The notes beneath the pieces were generated by a model. It ran no database searches and was not told the DNA's origin. It saw nothing but the letters and a program-made list of their open reading frames with translations. DNA of 64,000 nt from Adineta steineri (taxonomy: Eukaryota > Rotifera > Eurotatoria > Adinetida > Adinetidae). Positions 37,908 to 52,047 of the stretch are shown piece after piece; positions within the stretch are counted from its first letter, which is position 1; each line of letters opens with the position of its first letter. Where the stretch lies: positions 128,248 through 192,247 of the forward strand of contig CAJNOI010000087.1 of the NCBI GenBank assembly GCA_905250115.1. Reading direction: 5' to 3'. Made by a program: the position numbers and the translations under genes.

Positions 37908-38743
37908 ATAAGAATTTTATCAATAGACACTGTATATTACAAATATAGATGACCTAGAATTAACTATGTATGTATATTATCTATTATAATCTTTAATTTA
38001 CATATCATGAACAAGAACATTCTTAAATAAGACATGATTGTAATATAATAATAGAAATCTAAATTAATTATTAATTTCAATGTCTAACAACATAATATAA
38101 CGATACATTTTTTTTTTGTAAATGCAATTAAATATAAATTATCAATTTGAAGTAGTTATTTTTATATTTTATGATACTAATGCATCGTTCTCTTGAAACA
38201 ATTGTTGGAAAAGAAAATCATATCTTTTAAAGAACTATATTGACCTTTTCTTTCTAATTCAAGAAGATAATGTTATCTATATTTCAAAAGTTAAATAAAA
38301 ATTTGTCTAGAAATCTTTCTTTAATTTATATATATATTTATATAAATATATATATTGCTTATTCCATTAACTCTACATGTTTTGTTATATGTTTGTTTTA
38401 TGAAATCGTGAGCAACAAACATGAAAAAAAAAATTAATTCAATAATACGCAAAACAGATAGAACATGAAAGAAGAAAGAAAAAAGAAAACAAAATACATC
38501 AAGCCAAACAACAATATGGATAATCGATACTGTTTCACGCCGTAATGAAACTCGACATACGAAACAACAGTAATTATACACAAACACACACACACAGATA
38601 TATATATAGAGAGAGATAGAGAGATAAAGAGAAAATGAGTGAGATAGTTGTGAGATCATCGCTCAATTACTCTAAAAGCAAAAAGCACTGTTATCGTGTA
38701 CAAAAAGCAAAATTAAAGAAAAATAATAATAATAAATTGTATA
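37908..38743. other. Convergent 3' region
   Basis: This lies between two converging stop codons and is probably two 3' UTRs. It contains (TA)n and CA-rich simple repeats. No other feature was seen. Confidence 0.5.
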
Positions 38744-41700
38744 TCAGGATTTGGATGGATGATGAAAGAGTTTAGAAAAAAATCTTTGTGTTAATGTTTT
38801 TGTTGGTGGTGATTGATTAACTAATGATTGAGATGAATGTGATAGAGAATTAATTTGTTGTTCATCAGTTAATGTTGATGATGATGATAAACCAGCAATT
38901 GAATGTGGTCGAAATGAACTCAATATTGGAGATGAATTCGCTGATGATGATGAAGATTTTCTATGTATATCAAGTCTATCATTATTTAAAGATGGATTTA
39001 TATCATTAACAGTTTTATTTGGTGGGATAATCAATGTTGTTTGACGTTCATCATAGGATAATTGTCGAGTCGTTGCTTCTTTTTGTTTAATTTTTGTTTG
39101 ATTTTCATGTGATGATGATGTTAATATAGTTGTATTTGATAGATGAGGTTTTTTCTTATGACCACTCGATCGAGAAAATATGGATGTTGTTCGTGATATT
39201 TTTTCTCCATCATGACTACGACGAACATGAGTAGGATATTGTATATTTTCATTATAGTAACCATGTGTAATTAAACCATATTCTTTAACTTGTTGCATTT
39301 TAAGATCAAGTTCACGCATAAATGTATTCGACATTGTAGTAGGATTTTTATGAATAGTACAATGATGATTACTTGTTTGAAGAGCTATAAATAGATTTAA
39401 ATAAAAATATAACTAATTTAGAAGATATAAATATATCATTCTTTTTAAACTAAATACTATTGACATTGTTAGTTAAACAAACAAGTCATAGGACTTGAAG
39501 ACATTTTTATGAATAATGATCATAATTACAATTATTATTGTTGACAAGATAAAATTACGCCTTGAGTTAATTATTTAAAAAGAATCCTCGATATGTAATC
39601 TTGTTCTTTGATGATTCTTATTCTATATATATATATATATGGAAGAAAGAACTTGTTTAAAATAAGCATCTGTAGTATTAAAGTTGATATTTAATTCATT
39701 ACAGATTATATTTACTTTGGAAAGATATTTAAATATAGTGTAACTCAAATGTTTGAACATAATTTTCTTATTTATGTATGATCAGATTTTATGTCTCCAT
39801 TCTAACTACTTATTCTTTTCACCTCCAAATTCGTGCTGTTGTTTTTTTTGTTTATATACTAAGTCAAAAAGTATGAAACAAGCCTTCTTTTTTTTTATCA
39901 GTCTACGAGATAAAAAAGAGGGTTAGTTTTGTATCGCTTTTTTCCCATTTCTATATAATAAAGTAAACAACTGATATATCCAAATATATTTGGGTTCTAC
40001 TGGGATTGACACAGACAAACTAAAGGGTAAAAAAAACTTTATACGACATCTACTCTGTTATCTAATCAGTCTGTCAATATTTAGTGAAGCAAATAATATT
40101 GTGCCAGTCGGAAAGAAAAATAAAATTACAAAAAAAGTCCTTAACAGTAGCTTTGACCCAGATATATTTTATCAGTAAATAGTATAATAATATTTATAGG
40201 TATATATGATGTTGTTACTTACGTTTTAATAAATTAGTTTGATGACAATGACGTTTGATTTGTTTTTGTTTTAAGGTTAATTTTTTTTTTGTACTTGTAT
40301 ATAATCGATATTTGACAATCAATGTTTGAGTAGCCGTCATAATGACAGAACTAACAGTAAGGACAACAATAAACAAAAACTTGCGTTTGATAAACGGTTC
40401 AACATCGACTAATTTGAAATAATTTTGTTAGAATTTAGTTTTGCTTCTTTTTTGAATTTTAAGAAAATAATTAAAGAAAATTAAAAAATTTTGTTACATG
40501 CTCAAATACAAACATCGAGAATCTAGAATAGAAAGAAAAACGAATTTTTATTTTAAATATTCATTAAGACTATATAATAGAATTAATTTTTAAATATGTC
40601 TTAAAAGGAATAATAAATGATAGAAGAAATATGAAACTAAGTCTGTTTTTTTTCTTGGAAAAAAAATAAAAATTTCTAATTATAACAGAAATCTAGACAG
40701 CTGATAATTATATAATATTTTAATACAAATTAGTGGTATTTTTCTTTTAAGTTTTTTTCTAATGTTCATTGATAAAATAAAAAAAGGTCGGCCAATTTTA
40801 GTCTATAAGAATAAATACTGTCTACTTCGAAATAAATGAACATGTATAAAACAAATTCAAGTAACCAAAACGCATAAAAATTTTATGTTGCCATAACAGT
40901 TTTCGTTACTGTTGTGTATGGAATAATTAGATTTTTTTTAAATGTCATGTTGCTCGTATAAGAGCAAAAAGAAGACTATTTTCTCCTCACTTTTATGTCT
41001 GGAAAAAAAAAATAATCCGTTAGATCAACAGAATGAACATATAATTCATTAGTGTTTATTTGATCTATTAGCCTATAATAATTATGATTAAAAAAAGACT
41101 CTAGATCAGAGGAAACATTCTCTTAATTTACATTATTTAATTATATCTTGTTTGTAGATATTTTTAATTCGAACTTACATTTATATAGATCGAAATGGAT
41201 TATTTTAGCAGCTATGATAATGAACCAGCTGAGTGACTACCAATAATGGCAAATATGACGAGTGACAAAGCAGGAGGAAATAGGCTGCGATGAGACGTAG
41301 GCAGACGCACTTTCTTATTTTTCTTCGTTCTATTTTTGTCTTTAGCCGTTTGTATGTCTCGTCGTCGTTTTCTTCCTGTTCTCTATGTCTGATTCTCTTG
41401 ATTTTATTCTTTTACTCTCTTTTTCTTGCGCTTGCCGTCCGTCTATGATGATATAATATTTAATCATCAACATCTCTCTTTCTTTCAACGTTGTTGAGTA
41501 TGTCTCGCCATGTCTATTTCCGTTATCGACACACACACACACACACACATACACCAGACAGAAACCATCATCTGAATCTATGACCAATTGTTTTAAATCA
41601 AAAAAGAAAAAAAAGAAAAGAAAATAATAAATGTAAAGAAGAAAAAAAAAGATTCCTGTCAACTTTACGCAATATATTTTCTTTCTTCAAAAATATATTA

Positions 41701-43601
41701 AAAACTTAACAGTTTCAACATTCACACAGTAAATATATATTCTATATAATCAAGCAGCTTATAAATAATTTTCGTAGCGTGTGCTATATTAGTAATGTTC
41801 TGTATTTTACATATTTGTCATTCATTATTATTCTATAATCGATTCTTACCTAACATTATTATAAATTTGCTTAAAAAAATATAAGGACAAAAAAAGTACG
41901 TCGTTTGTCTGAAGGTGTTTATTATCGGTAAACAAGAAAACACATATATTTTGCATACATAAACAGGGCGTGTCTTTGAAATTTCTTTAATAATAGTCAA
42001 AATCGAAACGCTTTTGTCAGACACTGTCTGTGATCCTTGATGATGAATAAATGAAATAACAGCAATAACATTCCTCGCTCGAATCAATCATATGTTTTGT
42101 GTTGAGAAGAGAAAAACATCTTCATACAAAAGTTATTTTGTTTCAAAACAAGAAGAAGAAAAAAAACCTAAGAGTAATGATTAACTCGTTTCTTGATCTT
42201 TGCGAGACAGAAAGAAAAAATGTCCTTGTCATCTATGTTCGTTGATCTCAAAAGCAAACCAATCATAGATATATAATACTATTTTGTTTATCTGCTTGAG
42301 AACATTAGTCAAAACAGCTGTTTTTTGTTCTATATCATATTAATTTCTAACACAATCAGCTAGAATTTCATAAAAACAACTAGTCTTAAAAATAATTTTT
42401 TTGTTAAATGTAGATTCACAAGAAATTCAAAAATATTTTTTTCATAAAATATAAGTCGTAAAAGAATACTTATGATAAATCAGAAATATCTTGACAGGCA
42501 ATAGTAAAATAATAATACAGTGTACGTTGTTTTTATAGTATTTATTCTAGCGCATGTACTTTTTTAAAGTATTCTTGCAAAAGATATCATTGCTGCCATT
42601 TACTGGCAAACTAAAAATACATTTTACTTAATTATGTGACACTCGAGTTTCTTTTTTTCTTCTTCTTCTATCGTCTGCTTTGCTGCATGTCAGCATAGAC
42701 TGTCACGCAAATTCGAGATATTATAGAAACAGAAGATGCATAGAGAATCTAATTTTACACCGAACCCAGACAATATGTCTGTCTATATTCTAGTTAATCC
42801 TTGAAGAAATTCTTTTCTTTTTTAAATCCAATTTCAAATTCTAATCTATTATAGATCAGTGAAATAAAAAAGTAATAACAATTGTTACAACAAAGGTCAT
42901 AAAGTTAAATATACTTCTTTCATCATCATCGATTCAACGGTTTAGTATGCATGTATATCTTTAGTCAGACAGACTAAATAAAAAACATGTAACTAACCGT
43001 CTCTGTCGCTGCCATCGACATCGTCTAGACTGTGATGTAACAATGATGATGGAGTAGAGAAAAAAAAAGAAATGAAGTAGTTAATACTTCGATATATACA
43101 TACATATTGTTGTTGTTATTATTATTATTTTTTGTTAAAATGAAGAATAAAAATAGTTAAATGAAGAAAATAAACCTAGGTGCATTAAAATGACATTTTA
43201 TAATCATGCGCTCGCATAGATTTAATATAAGTATCCATTTTTATCATACAGAAAATGAACTTTTTCTTTTTTTTTTTATAAATAACCTTTTCTAATGAAT
43301 ATTAAAATATGTTTTTTAATGAAACAATTAGTTTTTTTTTATAATAACCGTTTACCTGTGAGACAACTTTTTCATGTGTAAATTATCGGAAGAATTTTTA
43401 AATTGACAGACAGAAAAAGAAGAAGAAGAATCACACCTATGAACTTTTTCTAGGTATCACTGTTTTTAAAATAGTAACAACTAATATTTTACAGGTCAAC
43501 AAATATTCTAATTATATCAAATGATCTAAAAGTATGTCTATACATATACTTACCAAAAAGTTTAGTAATAATATTTGTGAAAAATTGACCATTAAATTCA
43601 T
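38744..43601 (-). CDS. Unknown Ser-rich protein with one transmembrane segment; 5' end unresolved
   Basis: Three exons have matching phases: 43601-43554 (EFNGQFFTNIITKLF), 40408-40223 and 39384-38744. The middle exon encodes VEPFIKRKFLFIVVLTVSSV and onward, one probable TM helix followed by a Lys-rich stretch (TKKKLTLKQKQIKRH). The last exon gives a 213-codon Ser/Thr-rich, disordered tail ending TLTQRFFSKLFHHPSKS, a basic amphipathic end. No domain is recognised. The 43.6-kb exon lacks a start codon in frame, so one more 5' exon is expected, or translation starts at the Met inside the TM segment (40-kb exon). Linking the first exon across a 3.1-kb intron is inference from phase and reading frame; the last two exons are firmer. 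Confidence 0.55.
40409..43553. other. Probable long intron, AT-rich with simple repeats
   Basis: No exon-like blocks were recognised apart from chance open frames. A (CA)n run lies at about 41529-41549. If the linkage of flanking exons is wrong this is intergenic. Confidence 0.4.
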
Positions 43602-44404
43602 CTAAAATAAATAATCCGTGTTTTATGATTTAATACTAAAAAAATATGAAGTTTATCCTAACTATTCAAGATATTTGTATACTGAATATATTGATGTATG
43701 CTTATAATTCGCTGTTACAAGTTATTCAGTTTCGCGACAGACACCCTCTAATATATAAATTCATAAGACACATTTTCACTCATCATCGTCCTCATTATCT
43801 ATTTCTTTTAAGCTCTGCCGATTACTTAACATACAGATATTTTCTTTTTCATTCACTCTTATTAAAATAAATATTTACGCAGATCATAGTTAAGTTTTTG
43901 AATCTTTATTACAGACGACGGTATAGAAGAAGAAGAAGAAAAAGAAAAAGAAGTAAGTAAAAGAGAAAATCATGGCACCGTATGTTTATATCTGACAAAA
44001 AAAAAATAACCGGTAAACCTGTTCCTGAGTATCAACTATCTGACATCGAAGAAAAAAACGCGTGAGAGAAAAATATATAGATGATAAAGAAAAAAATGAC
44101 ATCACGCTGTATACACAGATAATCAAACGAAAAAGTTCACGTTATATAAGTTTTGATAATACACCGGTAAGAGACAAGCACCATCAATAGACACACACAC
44201 GTATCCAGAAAAAAAAGAAGAAGTAGAAGAAGATGAAAGCAAAGCACAAGCATACACACACACAAGCTACTGAAAGAGCACGAGATCGACTTAGAAGTTT
44301 TTATCTCTTTGGAAACATTCGTTAATAGAAGAGACCTGAGCAAAAAAAAAATACTAGCAGAAAGAATTGTAGGAAGGCCGGAGAAAAAAAGATATACTAT
44401 CGAA
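43602..44404. other. Region between two same-strand genes
   Basis: This holds GAA-rich and CA-rich simple repeats. It may hide the first exon of the unknown Ser-rich gene; I could not pick one. Confidence 0.35.
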
Positions 44405-45798
44405 TTAATATTCGCTTGTCATAGAGACATCATTTGTTGATGTTGTTGTTTGATATTGTCCTGGAATGGGTGGTGGACCCATAGAATACATATATTGAGG
44501 TTGAAGATAAGCATGCTAGAAGAAAATCTTTTTCGTTTTTTAAATCCTATTCATTTATATTAAATAAAATACTTACTCCATTCATTAATTGTCCACCTGT
44601 TTGATGCGTATAAAATGTTGGATAGAAAGAAGGTGGCAATTGCTAAATAAATAATTTATAAAAAAAATCCTATGATTTAGTCAAATTCAAATACCGGAGG
44701 TGGAGCAGCTTGAGGTAGTAAATAAGTACCATGCATCGGAAGAAATGGCATCTAAATATAATACAATTAAGAAATAAAGAAAAGATAAAAATAATGTACA
44801 TTTGCTTGAAATGGATAATATATTGGTGGATAGACTTGTTGTGGAACTGACATAGGCTGTTGTTGTTGGTGATGTTGATTATATGGTGTTGATGGCTGTT
44901 GAGACATTCCATTTACTGCCGATCGAGAAGGTGTAGGTGGTGGTGTCATTGTCGAACCATCACCTGGATAATAAGATGTTGGACCTATATAAAATAACAT
45001 GTCTTTAAATCATGTTTAGTTATAAAACAATATTGCTAATACATTTGTACTCTAAACTGATGTTAACATTTTTCTTTTGTTCATTTAATCTGTTAATACT
45101 CGAGTTTACTTCAAGGAAACAAATTTTGATGTTTCTTCGCTCTCTCTCATTATCTTTGATAGGTGCACAAAAATTCTTATTACTAATAAAATATAAACAC
45201 TCTCATTAATCAATAACTTTTCGAAAGAATTTAGTCATTTTTAGGGAATATCTATAATATAATATTTTGTTTATACACCGCACAAGATTACAAAAATGAT
45301 TAACATAAAAAAATCATACTTGTTGATGGAGGTAGACTAGCTTTTTTATAAGCAGGTGCTAAAATAACCGGACGATTTTGAAATGTAATTGGTACAATTG
45401 CATGTTGACGTAGAACATCTAATGCAGTATTATCATTAACAAATGAAATGAACGCAAAATGTCTAGAGAAAAAATAAATTGATTTTGTTTTTCTTAGAGA
45501 AAAAATGATTAAACATACGTATTTTCTTTTGCAATTATTTTCACATCATGTACAGGACCATATGTTTGAAAAAACTGTTCAATTTCAGCACCAGTCGTCT
45601 ATAAATTCAAAAGAATATAAACAACGAATTTTTCATATTTATTTATTTATTTATTACTTCACGAGAAAAATTTTTCATAAATAAACGATTAACAATTAAA
45701 TGACTTTGTCGTGGAATTTTTGAATCATTTAATTTATTTATAAAATTTAAATGTTCTTGACTCGGCATTTTATTGCCGGTCGTATGATTTATATCCAT
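44405..45798 (-). CDS. RRM RNA-binding protein, possibly Boule/DAZ-like
   Basis: Seven exons (45798-45658, 45598-45519, 45462-45320, 44984-44800, 44751-44695, 44642-44577, 44515-44405) join to 260 aa. The N-terminal half is one RRM: SHLIVNRLFMKNFS is the first strand, EIEQFFQTYGPVHDVKIIA the helix and strand 2, and HFAFISFVNDNTALDVL the RNP1-like strand, where the usual G at the first position is missing. RPVILAPAYKKAS after the RRM recalls the Boule sequence that follows its RRM. The C-terminal half is Pro/Tyr/Gln-rich (YPPIYYPFQAN, PPPIPGQYQ), as in translation regulators of the DAZ family. The specific family is uncertain; an RRM protein is secure. It is divergent from the UBAP2-like gene. 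Confidence 0.85.
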
Positions 45799-46267
45799 TT
45801 AATTCGATCTAAAATGCAAATAATAAAATAACGAATCTTATTATCATTGCTTTTCGTCGTCCGTCTTGATTATCAAATATATATTCTTTGGCTAAATGCC
45901 AGAATCATTTTTATTGTATTAATACCTTTGACCATTTAGAGATTTCAATTTTAACATAATGCATTACTGTTTTACATTGTTTCTATTGGTTGTCCAGTGA
46001 TTATTCATGGATTTATTCGTTGATATATATTTTTTAGAATGAAAAAAATTCTTCATCTTCTTTTTCCTTAGAACATCGTTCTGTTTTTTTCTTCTTCTTC
46101 TTCTTCTTCTCTTATACAAATTAAATTAATAATATAAAAACAACCAAAATAAAAAGTGAAGATTAATATTTATGGATATTTATCTTTTTTTCTTGGAGAT
46201 TCAATCATGATTTTTTTACAATGAAAATATCTGAGAATTTAATATATTCATTACTATCCTATTAATT
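45799..46267. promoter_or_regulatory. Shared upstream region of RRM and UBAP2-like genes
   Basis: There are 469 bp between divergent starts. It includes a (CTT)n tract near 46092-46110. No named motif was seen. Confidence 0.4.
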
Positions 46268-49200
46268 ATGGCAAATTTTTCATCGACATTAAATGAAGAT
46301 AAAAATATGATTCGATCTGATGTAAGTCATTTCGATGTTATTGAAAAAAAATCTTTTTCTAGAATAAAAACAAAATCTAGTAAGGGGAATGTTAAACAGT
46401 ACATTTATTATAAGACAAAAAAAAACTACGAAATTTTTAATTTAATAAAAATTTTTTTAACAGTTTTCATGAGTCATCATTGGTTTGGTGATTCATGATG
46501 AGAAGCAGAAAATAGCCTTTTTCTATTTGTTGATTATTTACTAATTTTAGCCATCAAGAATATATGAGATTGGTCAAACACCTCTTGCTCGATTACGTCC
46601 AGAAAAACTCGATGATGCGGCAATTAAAAACCAAATAACATTAGTAAATAAATATGTTATAAGTTTTATTATTTTGGGAATTTTTCATTTTTAGATTCAA
46701 GAAATATGCACAGATATTGATCCTGATGTAATTGCACTTGTCTTTCATGAATGTGATTATAATATGCAAAATACAATTGCAAAAATACGAGCAGGAGATT
46801 TTGAGGTAAATAATATAAGATTAAAATGGTTTTTTTTTCAAAATTTTATTTTCATTTTTGTAGGATGGTGGTTGGCAAAAAGCAAAATCAAATAATAAAA
46901 AGAAAAATCATAATATAGGTGATCAAATTTCCAATGGTAATATACAATGTGATAGTGAACGTTCTTTTTCTCAACGTACATCACCAACTTCATCACTTCG
47001 TGGTGGTAGTGTTGGAGTAAATAATCGACAAGAATCTTATCAACATTCATCACGTACGAATCCTGGACGACGTGGTAAATAGTTTTGTTTGTATGTATTA
47101 AATCATATCTACATATTTGTTTTTTTTTTATAAAGGTAATGATCCCGGTCGAAATCATTTCACTTCAAGAAATCCACGTTATCCATCTCGTAATTATTCA
47201 AATAATAATAATAAACCATTATCAACACAACAAAACCCGAGTGAACCTATTTCATTATCGAAAGAAAAAGATGAAATAAAACCAATAATATCATCAGCAA
47301 CTGATGAATATGAATTTAATAGTGGTAATACACAAACATTGACATTTGAGAATAGTATTAAAACATCATCATCATCATCAAATATAAAACGTTCAATTCC
47401 ACAAGAACCCGTATCAATGCACCCAACAGTACAATTCTCAACAGAACCAATTGATATTCAATTTGGCGATGTTCAATGGAATGATTCTGTACCGATAACA
47501 GTTACTCCGTCCAATAGTTCTGTTTTGGCAAAGTCATTAGACAATCAACAATCATCACCGGTTGCAACTAGTAATGAATACCAACAACAATTAGAGTAAG
47601 AAAGAAAAATCAAAAATTCTTTTGATGATATAAAAATCAGAAAAAGTTGATTATCATAGAACTAAATTGTAGGAAATAGAATGAATACTAAATCGAGGAG
47701 TTTTATACAAAAATTAATGACTACTCGATTATGATAATCTTATTATCAAAAGTTTTTTTTTGAAAAGTAATTAGATTATACTAATCATCGATCCATATTT
47801 TGTATACATAAAATGATGAACATTCTCTCAAACAAGACTATTTCAGATGATCAATTCTGATGAACACATCATATTTGTTTAGAAATAAGAAAAACTATTA
47901 GAATCGAACTTGAAACGTGGCTTTCATAGATATGTAATACTATTTGTATATTTTTAGTGTGCAAAATAATTTATCATCAAGTCATATCAATCAGAAAGCA
48001 ACGAATGAAACTGATAGAGAATTACTTGAAACTACCAATCGACTTTCAACTTCTTCAATATCATCGTCAGTACCAATAGCAAATAATACTTTAGTAAGAA
48101 AAAAATAAAAATCTTTCGATTCATTCAATAATCGTTTTTATTCCTCTTCTAATCTATTCAAGGCAAATAATTCGTCCGTCGTACCTCAAGAAGGAACTTC
48201 TCATTTATCTGATCATTTATCTGATTCATTACAACAACAACAACGACAACAAGCACCTTTACAAATAACTTCATCATCTTCATCCCTTACAGATGCAACA
48301 CGTTTACCACCAACGTCAACACCAAATGCTTCAGAATATGCTTCTCCAACATCTCAAAATAATAATCCATTTATAACAAATATTCTTCAACCATCTTTAT
48401 CTACTACAAGTAATGGTCTTGATGGAAACTCTTCAGCTTTTACATCATATAATATATCTAATACTTTCCAGTAAGAAATTTATTTGAATATTATATTTTT
48501 AGTATATATTATTTCTAATAGACCAATAACAAGAGATGTTTCTCAAACAGCACCAACTTGGAATCACCAAGCATCTAATTATAAACCAACATCGAAATCA
48601 ACCATGATACAACCAGGAGCATACCCTCAACCAACATCATATCAATTACCACCTCAACAACAATTCATTGTTGGAACTTATCCATATCATACACCTGCAG
48701 TAAGAATATCTAGATTAATTGTTCACTGTATATAAGTAGAATAAAAAAAGTACTACTGAATTTTTTAAGTCAAAAGTATTCGGTTATCAAACTTGTTAAG
48801 ATATTCGATGTTGCGCCTGTATTAATTTCATCAGATAATTAAAATTTCTTTCTTTTAGCTTTATCCAGTGATAACAACATCAGTCGATCCTTGGTCAACT
48901 ACTGGATTTGAATCTTACTCAACATATCCAACACCTAGTATGATTCTATTTGGTTTACAAGAAAATATTTTCTTTTTTTTCCACAATTAGATTATATACC
49001 AACATATCCGGCACAACAACAACAATATCATTCTACTGCTACTACAACACAACCTAATAAACATGGTATTAATAATTTCTACAATAAAATATGATCAAAT
49101 AATATTTTTGTCTATTTAGATCAATTTTCCTATGATAAAGATTTTTTTGCTAATTATGGACAACCTCGTTTATCAAATAATGAATTATCTAATTCGTCTC

Positions 49201-49585
49201 AAACAAAAGATGCTCCTATAGCAAGTAAATTATCTGCAACTGCAGCTACATACTCTCAGGGAGCTCCATTAACAGCAGCAAGTCCAGCAACATTTTATAT
49301 TAATCCATTTTTATATACAGTACCAACTTATTATGCTTCACATCAAGATCGATCAATGTCTTATCCAACAATTGATAATCGTGTAAGTATCTTTATATAA
49401 GAAAAAAAAGCTCTACATATTAATAGAATAAAGAAAAAAAATTTGTTCTTATCTCTATAAAGGATAATCGAAATGGTGCTTCATATGGCGGTAATAACAA
49501 TCGAAATCATTATCATCAACAACAACAGCAACAACAACAACAACAACGTACATATAATAATTCCACTTGGCATTCACAACAGTAA
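46268..49585 (+). CDS. UBAP2L: UBAP2/Lingerer-like UBA-domain protein
   Basis: Twelve exons give 696 aa in one frame: 46268-46321, 46551-46643, 46695-46805, 46864-47074, 47136-47595, 47958-48093, 48163-48470, 48522-48699, 48859-48937, 48991-49065, 49120-49382 and 49463-49585. The N-terminal UBA domain is IQEICTDIDPDVIALVFHEC to NTIAKIRAGDFEDGGWQKAK. An RG/NR-rich stretch (NPGRRGNDPGRNHF) follows. TEPIDIQFGDVQWNDS resembles the DUF3697 block conserved in UBAP2, UBAP2L and Drosophila Lingerer. The rest is Ser/Thr/Gln/Tyr-rich disordered sequence ending in a poly-Gln tract. Family members bind RNA and translating ribosomes and sit in stress granules. Exon 1 contains the start; the gene is divergent from the RRM gene. 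Confidence 0.88.
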
Positions 49586-50030
49586 TGTTAATCATAACTG
49601 TTGAATTTCAATCCTATTTTTTACCTAAACACATTCATTGACTTCTTTTTGTTCTTTACCTCCGAACTTCTATTTCTTTCATTTTTTTTCTTCTCTCCAT
49701 ATAGAAAACAAACCAGTGTATAACATCGTATTATTATTTAAGAGAACATGTGTCGGTGTAAATTATTTTCTTTTAGATGTAAGAACATCTTTTAAGAACA
49801 AAAAAACAATAGTCTATTTGTTGGTTTTTGACGTTGATTTCTACTTTCTTTTTTTTGTGATAAAAGACATTCTCCTATTGAAATTCTCGTCGAAAACAAA
49901 CATATATATTTATATATATATATATATGTATCGTTCATTTTTATTTTATCATTTTTGTTGCTCGTTAAATTTTAAATGAACAGAAAAATGATGATTGATA
50001 ATAAACGATAGATAGAAGAACGTTTAAATC

Positions 50031-50175
50031 ATTAATCTATATTTTTAAATTTTACATATAGAAATAAAAGTTCATATTTCATAAGAATTTCTAAATAATA
50101 AATTTCTTTTATGTTGCACAGGTAATTGAAGTAAATTTGATTTTTAATTGATGAAAAACAAATTATTTAGTAAAA
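50031..50175 (+). repeat. Direct repeat copy A (about 145 bp)
   Basis: This begins ATTAATCTATATTTTTAAAT and shares with copy B the blocks CTAAATAATAAATTTCTTTT and GTAATTGAAGTAAATTTGAT. Over the first ~120 bp I count about ten mismatches and one gap. It lies about 450 bp after the UBAP2-like stop codon. Confidence 0.85.
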
Positions 50176-50438
50176 ATTATACTCTATTGACCTGTTTTCT
50201 TCTCATAATGATGTGTTGGGTGGGTCGAAAAATATATAGTTAAACAGAATAAAAGATGCTTTTTCTTTTGGTAAAACATAGAACTATGCTAAGTTTCGAA
50301 ATAGTAAAGCAATTTGGACAATACTAAAAAAGTCTTAAAAATGACCATTCTTTCATACGTCACTAGACCTTGTTTTCAGTGTGTACCTGATAACTGCGAG
50401 AGAGATTGTCAAAATAATCTCATATTTTGAATTTAGTA

Positions 50439-51500
50439 TTAAATATACAAGGCCTTCATTTTAAGATGATAAAATCTAAGGTGAAAACAAATTCTGCAGT
50501 CATGTTGGCAGCTAATGCCTGTTTTTTTTGGGCGGACTTTCTCTGAATGTTTTAAACCAGAATTTCTGATAACGTTGAAAACTGATACTTTATCATTTGA
50601 TTTGAAAAGTATTTCACGAAACAAGTAAACAAAATTACACATTTATTTTTGAACTATCTTTATCCTATAGTAGCTTTATTTATAGCATTATTTTTTAATG
50701 TTTCGTATATGGTTTTATACTGTTCATCCAATTTATGAATTTTTGAAAGATCATTCGCGAATTGTTTGCGAAGTGTTCTGATATATTTTAGACTACTCGT
50801 TAAAATGTCGTGATTAAGGTCTTCCATCAGGTCCATAAAATTTAATATTTTCCATTTGTATACCCAGAACGATCATTCCGACCATCGGAAACGGCCTGAA
50901 GCGATTATAAAACTGTGTATTACTGCATTGAATTTCTTCTTTTGTTTCGAAAATGTTTTCAAAATGTAGTAAAAATTTTACAAAGTTCAGCTGCCTTTCA
51001 AACATTTATCTTGCTGTAGTCTTATGATTGGTTAAAGCACAAGCAGAACCTAATTTTTATAATGAGTAACAAGATCAGATATTAAATCGAAACAAAGATC
51101 ATCATAATTAGTATCTTGAATAAGAAATACTGTACCACGTATTTACCTTTTATTTTGTTATTTATCAAGATAATCTTATATCATAGAGAATGGTTCAAAT
51201 ATTGAAATAACATCACTATATATATTGTCTAATTGTTGCACTTCCGTATAAGTGCGTTCTGATATCAGACAAATTAATCCAGGTCGAACAATACGGCCCG
51301 GAACCGGCTGGCTCCCAGGTTTTTCGTTGATTTCATGGAAGCAGTATTTTGAACCGGGAAATCTCGAATTTTTCACTCCTTTTCCTGCCACATCCGACCG
51401 GAAATAAGTGGGAAGTTCGGGGGGAAAAATCAAGTGATTTTCTGTCTGCAATCCGGATATTAAGAACGCAGAAGCAATCAATGGGACCTCATCTCATGTC
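50439..51500 (-). pseudogene. Decayed coding-like segment between the direct repeats, family unknown
   Basis: Four short minus-strand frames follow one another: 51481-51176, 51005-50814, about 50838-50660 and 50642-50439. The second and third overlap in different frames (QMENIKFYGPDG versus MDLMEDLNHDILTSSLKYI), as expected of one coding sequence broken by a frameshift. The third looks helical and charged (YIRTLRKQFANDLSKIHKL). I recognise no transposase, reverse transcriptase or host protein. Between about 51290 and 51570 base composition is much richer in GC, with GAACCGG motifs in both orientations. It may be the remains of a mobile element. Confidence 0.35.
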
Positions 51501-52047
51501 CCATGGATTTTGGATCCGAGATTTTCGCACCGGTTCCAACTCACGTTTCTCATACCTTTCTCAATTACCATCCTGATAATCCATCCGAACTGCAGAATAT
51601 GTATAATATCCTGCCAAATCTAGGCTGTTTCGAAAGCTCTCATTGAAGACTATCAATGTTCCTGATAAGAACACTCTTTTCAGAGATATCAGTATTATTC
51701 ACTTTTAAGTAGTCATTTCCTGTTGAAAAAAAATCCTTTTTACATAGTTAAATGCAGATATATTTCTTGCATTCAATGATGTAAAAGAAAGTAACACTCG
51801 TTTAAAGACTAGCTCTGTTTTTCTGATAGAAATCGCGTTACAGAACAGCTACCGAGCTATTGATTTGTATAATTAAACAAAATAGAAGTCAGATTTAAAC
51901 TCTATGACCCCAATAACTCTTCGATCAACCTTTATAAAAAAAATTCCTCTTATATCTTTACCTAATTTCTGAACCAAGCAGTGAAGTGCGGATATACAAG
52001 CAAGCAAACAATATTTTCTTGCAAGACTCTTCTCTATACGAAGGAGA

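Noticed and set aside
41342-41662. 106-codon frame including a Val-Cys repeat
   Set aside because: Translation of a (CA)n microsatellite and poly-T runs; no evidence of coding.
47085-47279. Frames overlapping the UBAP2-like exon 5 region on both strands
   Set aside because: Shadows of the real exon, whose frame continues the spliced protein.
50439-50642. Possible independent small gene
   Set aside because: Part of a set of broken frames in the duplicated block; no introns, motifs or start context that would support a gene.
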